From Marsupella aquatica (Eukaryota; Marchantiophyta): DNA of 64,000 nt. The notes under the pieces are model-generated. The model was not told the DNA's origin. It saw only the letters and a list, made by a program, of their open reading frames with translations, and did no database searches. This document shows, in pieces, positions 58,995-64,000 of this stretch; position 1 is the stretch's first letter; every line of letters starts with the position of its first letter. The position numbers were made by a program, and so were the translations under genes. The stretch is taken from positions 15,314,001 through 15,378,000 of the forward strand of contig OZ316896.1 in NCBI GenBank assembly GCA_973895155.1, in the 5' to 3' direction.

Positions 58995-60620
58995 ATGGAA
59001 CCCGGGCCGAGGCCGGAGGTAAGGCTGAGGGTGAAAACCCGATTAGGGTTAGGGCGCGCTAAGCGTCAGCGGCTAGGAAGGATCAACGGGAAGAAGGACC
59101 GGCAGAGGAGAGGGGTAAGGAGCGCTTGCAGGAGATGGTGGCTCATTTGCGAGCACGAACTAGGCAGACGACTACGGGAGGCCAACTACTGTCAGCTGCT
59201 TAGGCAAGCACTCGGGGAGAGAGTAGATACCGACGATCAACCTAAGGAGGGTATGAGCAACGTCAATCAAGCGGCACATTTCTGGGGATGCCTGTTCGAA
59301 CGGGCAACTGACTACATCAAGACTTACGAGGACGAGGAATCAGAAAGGGCAGCTCGAGAACGGCAGGAGCTCGCTCGATTGTGGGAGCTGCAGAAGACGG
59401 CTTTCTTAGGAGGCGAACTCATCAAGGACAAGTTCCTGTGGACGCCTACTTCCAATCAACTCGACGATCTTCTGTTTTGCAAAGACAGCGTCGTCGGCAT
59501 CCGAGAGGCCATCAAGAACTGCAACGACATACACTGGGAATTAAAGGGTAGCACGGAAAGGTGGACCCAGGCAACGGTGCTAGGAGAAACCTCCACGGCA
59601 GCAGAGATGAAGAGGAAGGGAGCCGTCAACGATGAAGCCACCCCGGCAAAAAGAACGAGGTCGGCGGCACCAAAGAAGCCAGCCGAGCAGCAGAGCAGGA
59701 GGCAGGGAGAAGCCGAAGAGGAGGAGGTCGATCCCATCAAGGCCATTCCAACCAGGGATGACACCTGGAAGGGCTGGGCGGCAACCCTACCGGTGGAGGT
59801 GCAACTACATTTTGCACGGGAGGAGGATGCATGCTTTACGGCCATGCAGACCAAGAAGTACCAAGGCTTCATGGCCGGATCCGGCTTGGAGGCCTTTGTA
59901 AGATTACCATGGCTGAAGCCGGAGGTACCGGAGTCAGACCTATTAGAATTCGTGGGGTCATGGGAACCCGAGACCAATTGCACGAGGATATATGGGAGGG
60001 ATTTCTATCTTACTCCCAAGGTAATTGCCGAAGTGTTTGGCCTGCCGATAGGCAATAAGACCAAAGTTGATACCAGGAAGACCTTGCCTGACAAGGAGTT
60101 CCGGTCGTTCCCCGGGCCATCAACGAAGAATGGCTTCTTCCGGAACACCTGCACCAACCCGCACATAGGAGAGATGATCGACTTCTTGCGGGTGACCATG
60201 CATTGTAACTTGCCGAGGGCAGAGATCGGCAAGGCACAGGTCTATCTGGCAGAAAGGCCAGACCCAAGCCGGGACTACAACGGGTACCTCCTCAACCAAT
60301 TGAAGAAGATCTTAAAGGAGGAGCAGCAGGTAATCGGCATGGGGAGCGTGTCGCGGCTTGGCTATCACATGCCGCTGTTGTGCCGGTATGCCAGAGGTCA
60401 GACTTTTGCCCCGGTACTTCCCCTGCAGGTAAGGGCACCCGAGGAAGCTCCAACGCCGAGGCCGTTGGCTGAGAAGCCTCAACCACCTGTTAGTCCTACG
60501 ATCGAGCAGGTGTTTAGGCCCAGGAAGGAAGACTTGCCGATGCAGCAACCAGGCATGCAGAGTCTGCTGAAACTACTGGAGAAAGAAAAGAAGGTGGACC
60601 TAGTCAGGCCCGCCTACTGA
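58995..60620 (+). CDS. Retroelement-associated ORF (Gag-like or plant transposon-protein-like), copy 1, truncated
   Basis: From ATG 58995 the product starts with an Arg-rich region (RLGLGRAKRQRLGRINGKK). A helical region and a basic Lys/Arg linker (PAKRTRSAAPKKPAEQQSR) follow. The main domain contains NCTRIYGRDFYLTPKVIAEVFGLP and DFLRVTMHCNLPRAEIGKAQ. The latter pattern resembles the 'putative plant transposon protein' domain found in the first ORF of plant retroelements; that match is from memory of the pattern. The frame is collinear with the inverted copy up to 60592 (KLLEKEKK) and then ends in VDLVRPAY. The element copy is therefore cut at this point. No reverse transcriptase is visible. 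Confidence 0.55.
   Translation: MEPGPRPEVRLRVKTRLGLGRAKRQRLGRINGKKDRQRRGVRSACRRWWLICEHELGRRLREANYCQLLRQALGERVDTDDQPKEGMSNVNQAAHFWGCLFERATDYIKTYEDEESERAARERQELARLWELQKTAFLGGELIKDKFLWTPTSNQLDDLLFCKDSVVGIREAIKNCNDIHWELKGSTERWTQATVLGETSTAAEMKRKGAVNDEATPAKRTRSAAPKKPAEQQSRRQGEAEEEEVDPIKAIPTRDDTWKGWAATLPVEVQLHFAREEDACFTAMQTKKYQGFMAGSGLEAFVRLPWLKPEVPESDLLEFVGSWEPETNCTRIYGRDFYLTPKVIAEVFGLPIGNKTKVDTRKTLPDKEFRSFPGPSTKNGFFRNTCTNPHIGEMIDFLRVTMHCNLPRAEIGKAQVYLAERPDPSRDYNGYLLNQLKKILKEEQQVIGMGSVSRLGYHMPLLCRYARGQTFAPVLPLQVRAPEEAPTPRPLAEKPQPPVSPTIEQVFRPRKEDLPMQQPGMQSLLKLLEKEKKVDLVRPAY
59883..60592 (+). repeat. Left arm of a 710-bp inverted repeat (right arm 63291-64000)
   Basis: This segment is the reverse complement of 63291-64000 with few differences (for example Ile/Met in GLPxGNK and Pro/Leu in SFxGPS). 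The spacer is about 2.7 kb including the gap. The right arm reaches the window edge, so the repeat may be longer. Confidence 0.92.
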
Positions 60621-60675
60621 CAGATTACCTGCCCTTGACCGAGTCAACTCTCCATCGGCCTGACTGGGTCCACCT
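60593..60675. repeat. Short inverted repeat at the junction of the two element copies
   Basis: GGTGGACCTAGTCAGGCC at 60593-60610 is nearly the reverse complement of GGCCTGACTGGGTCCACC at 60656-60673. It marks the point where the rightward copy stops and the leftward copy's 3' end begins, and may be a fold-back break or element end. Confidence 0.65.
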
Positions 60676-63600
60676 TCGGCTTCAGCCTCGACACCGGCCT
60701 CGACAATACCCACGGCTTCGGCCTCAGCCACTCCCACGGCTTCGGCTTCAGCCACTCCCACGGCTTCGGCCTCCCCTTCCCCTAGGGTAGTTGGATCTGT
60801 AGCCGTGACCCTGTCTGGGGTCGGTGCTGGGTCTACCTCCTTGATCACCACGGCCTGTGAAGTCGTATTACTCCTTGACCCTGCAGGTTTCCGCTTCTTC
60901 TTCGTTGGTGGCTCGGCAGCTGGTCCCTTCCCCTTCCCACTTACTTCCGGCACTGGTGCAGGTGGCGCGGCTTGTCCTTCGGCAATTACCACCCCTGGTA
61001 ACTGGTTTGTCCCAACGGGAGATGGACCTGCTGCAGCTAAGCATTTAAATACTGCGGCTTGTTTCTTCAGCCGCTCTGTTTGGTTGTCGGCCCGCCGCTG
61101 TAGGTTCTCCATCTTCCTCGTGATTTCCTCCAACTCCTCTTGGGTTTCATCCAGGTCCTTACGTGCCCCCTCCAGCTCGTTTTTGGCCTCCTCCTGCTCC
61201 CTGTGGGCTTCCTCCAATTCCTTCTTCAAGGTAGCCCTCTCCTCCTAGGTTGCTCTTAGCTCCTTGTCGAGCTCTGCAATGATGACAGACTCCATCTGGT
61301 TCATCTTGGCGTAAGTCTGTTCGAGCATCTCATCCTTCTCCCTTAGGTCGGCCTTGAAGCTGGCCGTCAGGGACGCAAGCTCCTGCTGCAGCGCCATAAT
61401 CCCTTGATAGGATTTCCCTAACTCGACCTCCTTCTGCTCAAGGGCTCCGCGGATTTTCTCGAGCTCCCCTTTCAACGCCCATTCCTTTCTTTGGGTCTCC
61501 GCCATGGCCCGGCTGTTGGCTGTTATGTGGGCCTCCTCTGTATTCTTCAGCTCTTGCTTCCACTTCTCCCTCTCTTTGATCGTGTCGACCAACTCTTCCT
61601 GCGTCTGAGTCAGTTTATCCTTGATATTCTGATTATCAGCCTGCGCGGCGTCCAACTGCCCCTGCATGATGTTCAGCTCATGTCGTTTAATCCGCAGTTC
61701 ATCTTGGGCTTTCTTGGCCGCCCTTAGATCTTCAATCTCGGCTTCCATCCTCCTAAGCCGCCGAATGACCTCGTCCTTCTTGCTTCTCTCTAAAGCCACC
61801 GCTTCTTCTAATTGGTGCTTCTCCAACTGCTCCCTATGGAAAAAGGGTCCTACCTCCAACTCCTCTCCAAAGATGCCGAGCGCAAGTTCCCCACACATCT
61901 CACCATACTCCAAGGCTCTATTCTTAGCGTAGGTGGAGTAAGTAGAAGTGATCGGCATCGCCCATCGTGGCCTCTGCTCCCAAGCCGTCCTGCGGATCTC
62001 TTCAATCATGGCTAGAGGTTTGCTTCCTTTTTCGGCTAGCCGCCTGATGTCCTCCGGCCAATCTCCTCCTGGTAAATCCTTTTCCTTAGCCAGGGCGGCC
62101 TCTTCCTCCTGCTTGATTCGCTCCTGAAATTCCTGCACCGTCTGTTTTATGTCGTCGAAGCTCGGGGGAGCAACATCTGGTGGGGGAGACTCAGGGCTAC
62201 TCTGCTGGTTGGGGTCCCCTCGCACTACCCTTGGAAGTGTGGGGACAAACCGGCCACAGGTCCTTACTCCTGGAACGTGATGGTCCGACCCATAGCCGGA
62301 ATTATCATGGCTGCAGTCCTCCACTGCCTCCTCTACCTCTTGGACGTCCGGCTTCTCCCTCTCCTCTTCGTCGGTAGGAGCTTCAGGCAATTCTGCCTCA
62401 GATTCGGAGCTTGAGGTTCCCACGTACATTCGAACACCTGGCTTGGATTCCGGCCTGATTCTCTCCTTGTCTCCANNNNNNNNNNNNNNNNNNNNNNNNN
62501 NNNNNNNNNNNNNNNNNNNNNNNNNNNNNNNNNNNNNNNNNNNNNNNNNNNNNNNNNNNNNNNNNNNNNNNNNNNCCTCTCCAAAGATGCCGAGCGCAAG
62601 TTCCCCACACATCTCACCATACTCCAAGGCTCTATTCTTAGCGTAGGTGGAGTAAGTAGAAGTGATCGGCATCGCCCATCGTGGCCTCTGCTCCCAAGCC
62701 GTCCTGCGGATCTCTTCAATCATGGCTAGAGGTTTGCTTCCTTTTTCGGCTAGCCGCCTGATGTCCTCCGGCCAATCTCCTCCTGGTAAATCCTTTTCCT
62801 TAGCCAGGGCGGCCTCTTCCTCCTGCTTGATTCGCTCCTGAAATTCCTGCACCGTCTGTTTTATGTCGTCGAAGCTCGGGGGAGCAACATCTGGTGGGGG
62901 AGACTCAGGGCTACTCTGCTGGTTGGGGTCCCCTCGCACTACCCTTGGAAGTGTGGGGACAAACCGGCCACAGGTCCTTACTCCTGGAACGTGATGGTCC
63001 GACCCATAGCCGGAATTATCATGGCTGCAGTCCTCCACTGCCTCCTCTACCTCTTGGACTTTTTTTTTTCCGGCTTCTCCCTCTCCTCTTCGTCGGTAGG
63101 AGCTTCAGGCAATTCTGCCTCAGATTCGGAGCTTGAGGTTCCCACGTACATTCGAACACCTGGCTTGGATTCCGGCCTGATTCTCTCCTTGTCTCCAGCA
63201 AAGGGGTTTTCTCTTGTGAGCCGGTGTAGGCCTACCTCTGTAGTAGTGTCCTGCATTGTTGCCGTTGCCGTTGTTGTTGCCGATGCCGATTTCTTTTCTT
63301 TCTCCAGTAGTTTCAGCAGACTCTGCATGCCTGGTTGCTGCATCGGCAAGTCTTCCTTCCTGGGCCTAAACACCTGCTCGATCGTAGGACTAACAGGTGG
63401 TTGAGGCTTCTCAGCCAACGGCCTCGGCGTTGGAGCTTCCTCGGGTGCCCTTACCTGCAGGGGAAGTACCGGGGCAAAAGTCTGACCTCTGGCATACCGG
63501 CACAACAGCGGCATGTGATAGCCAAGCCGCGACACGCTCCCCATGCCGATTACCTGCTGCTCCTCCTTTAAGATCTTCTTCAATTGGTTGAGGAGGTACC

Positions 63601-63997
63601 CGTTGTAGTCCCGGCTTGGGTCTGGCCTTTCTGCCAGATAGACCTGTGCCTTGCCGATCTCTGCCCTCGGCAAGTTACAATGCATGGTCACCCGCAAGAA
63701 GTCGATCATCTCTCCTATGTGCGGGTTGGTGCAGGTGTTCCGGAAGAAGCCATTCTTTGTTGATGGCCCGAGGAACGACCGGAACTCCTTGTCAGGCAAG
63801 GTCTTCCTGGTATCAACTTTGGTCTTATTGCCCATCGGCAAGCCAAACACTTCGGCAATCACCTTGGGAGTAAGATAGAAATCCTTCCCATATATCCTCG
63901 TGCAATTGGTCTCGGGTTCCCATGACCCCACGAATTCTAATAGGTCTGACTCCGGTACCTCCGGCTTCAGCCATGGTAATCTTACAAAGGCCTCCAA
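60600..63997 (-). CDS. Retroelement-associated ORF, copy 2, long coiled-coil C-terminus; broken by gap and one stop
   Basis: Reading from the window end, the product has the same domain as copy 1 (LLEFVGSWEPETNCTRIYG, VIAEVFGLPMGNK), a proline-rich linker and an acidic region (SSSESEAELPEAPTDEEE). A long coiled coil follows (for example EELVDTIKEREKWKQELKNT), then a Lys-rich segment and AEAVGVAEAEAVGV repeats encoded at about 60700-60775. It ends near 60600. A T10 run at 63060-63069 shifts the frame, an assembly gap interrupts it, and a TAG at 61245-61247 stops it. If the sequence around the gap is one overlapped contig, the rest is one frame. Probably Gag-like; the true start lies beyond the window. 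Confidence 0.55.
61862..62475. repeat. Left copy of a duplication flanking the assembly gap (right copy 62576-63197)
   Basis: 614 bp from CCTCTCCAAAGATGCCGAG to CTCCTTGTCTCCA recur at 62576-63197. The only clear difference is that the bases GT after CTTGGAC are replaced by a T10 run in the right copy. This fits overlapping contig ends that were not merged. Confidence 0.9.
62476..62575. other. Assembly gap, 100 N
   Basis: Exactly 100 unknown bases, a conventional placeholder length. The sequence starting right of the gap repeats what precedes it, so the true gap is probably zero or negative. Confidence 0.98.
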
Positions 63998-64000
63998 GCC

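Noticed and set aside
60805-61248. Plus-strand frame (147 codons) antisense to the coiled-coil ORF
   Set aside because: Its composition mirrors the antisense of the Glu/Lys-rich coiled coil, and the minus frame is the one shared with the other copy.
62443-62719. Open frames running through the N gap
   Set aside because: They are artefacts of translating unknown bases.

Overview
The window looks like nuclear DNA of a streptophyte, most likely a charophycean alga such as Chara or an early-diverging land plant. The evidence is a spliced eIF4A-III gene with plant-type sequence, a plant-type SRP9, a GT37 (xyloglucan-fucosyltransferase family) glycosyltransferase, and a nuclear copy of mitochondrial sdh3 next to a piece of trnP. 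Genes are sparse and intron-rich, and most of the window is transposon-derived. Species assignment is inference.

Layout. 0.7-2.6 kb: single-exon GT37 glycosyltransferase (-). 3-12 kb: noncoding, with minisatellites, two solo LTRs in opposite orientation and two members of a repeat family whose end resembles a Helitron 3' terminus. 12.6-19 kb: many-exon coiled-coil gene (-). 20-26 kb: a solo LTR, another Helitron-like element and a LINE 3' end. 27.4-27.75 kb: SRP9 (-). 29.5-31.9 kb: probable unidentified spliced gene (+). 33.05-36.07 kb: complete seven-exon eIF4A-III (-), with a roughly 79-bp minisatellite upstream. 36.9-45.5 kb: repeats, including a Helitron-like element with a solo LTR nested inside it, broken coding remnants and a kelch-like fragment.

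46.3-56.8 kb is the most unusual part. It is a composite, degenerating element. A DDE-type transposase-like gene and its downstream coding region run leftward. A gene with a ParB/Srx-like domain followed by an amino-DNA-methyltransferase domain runs rightward. A small acidic ORF lies between them. Sixteen copies of a 15-bp interrupted palindrome, consensus TAGCGC-N3-GCGCTA, are spread through the introns and spacers of this block. I saw none elsewhere in the window. A mitochondrial insertion lies inside the block and ends about 15 bp from one palindrome. A palindromic motif travelling with a ParB-like/methyltransferase gene suggests a self-marking or self-recognition system, but that is a hypothesis.

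57.2-64 kb: a 5'-truncated LINE (-) abuts a retroelement-type ORF (+). A second copy of that ORF lies inverted at the window end, giving 710-bp inverted repeats. The 100-N gap at 62476-62575 is flanked by about 614 bp of the same sequence on both sides, so it is most likely an unmerged contig overlap.
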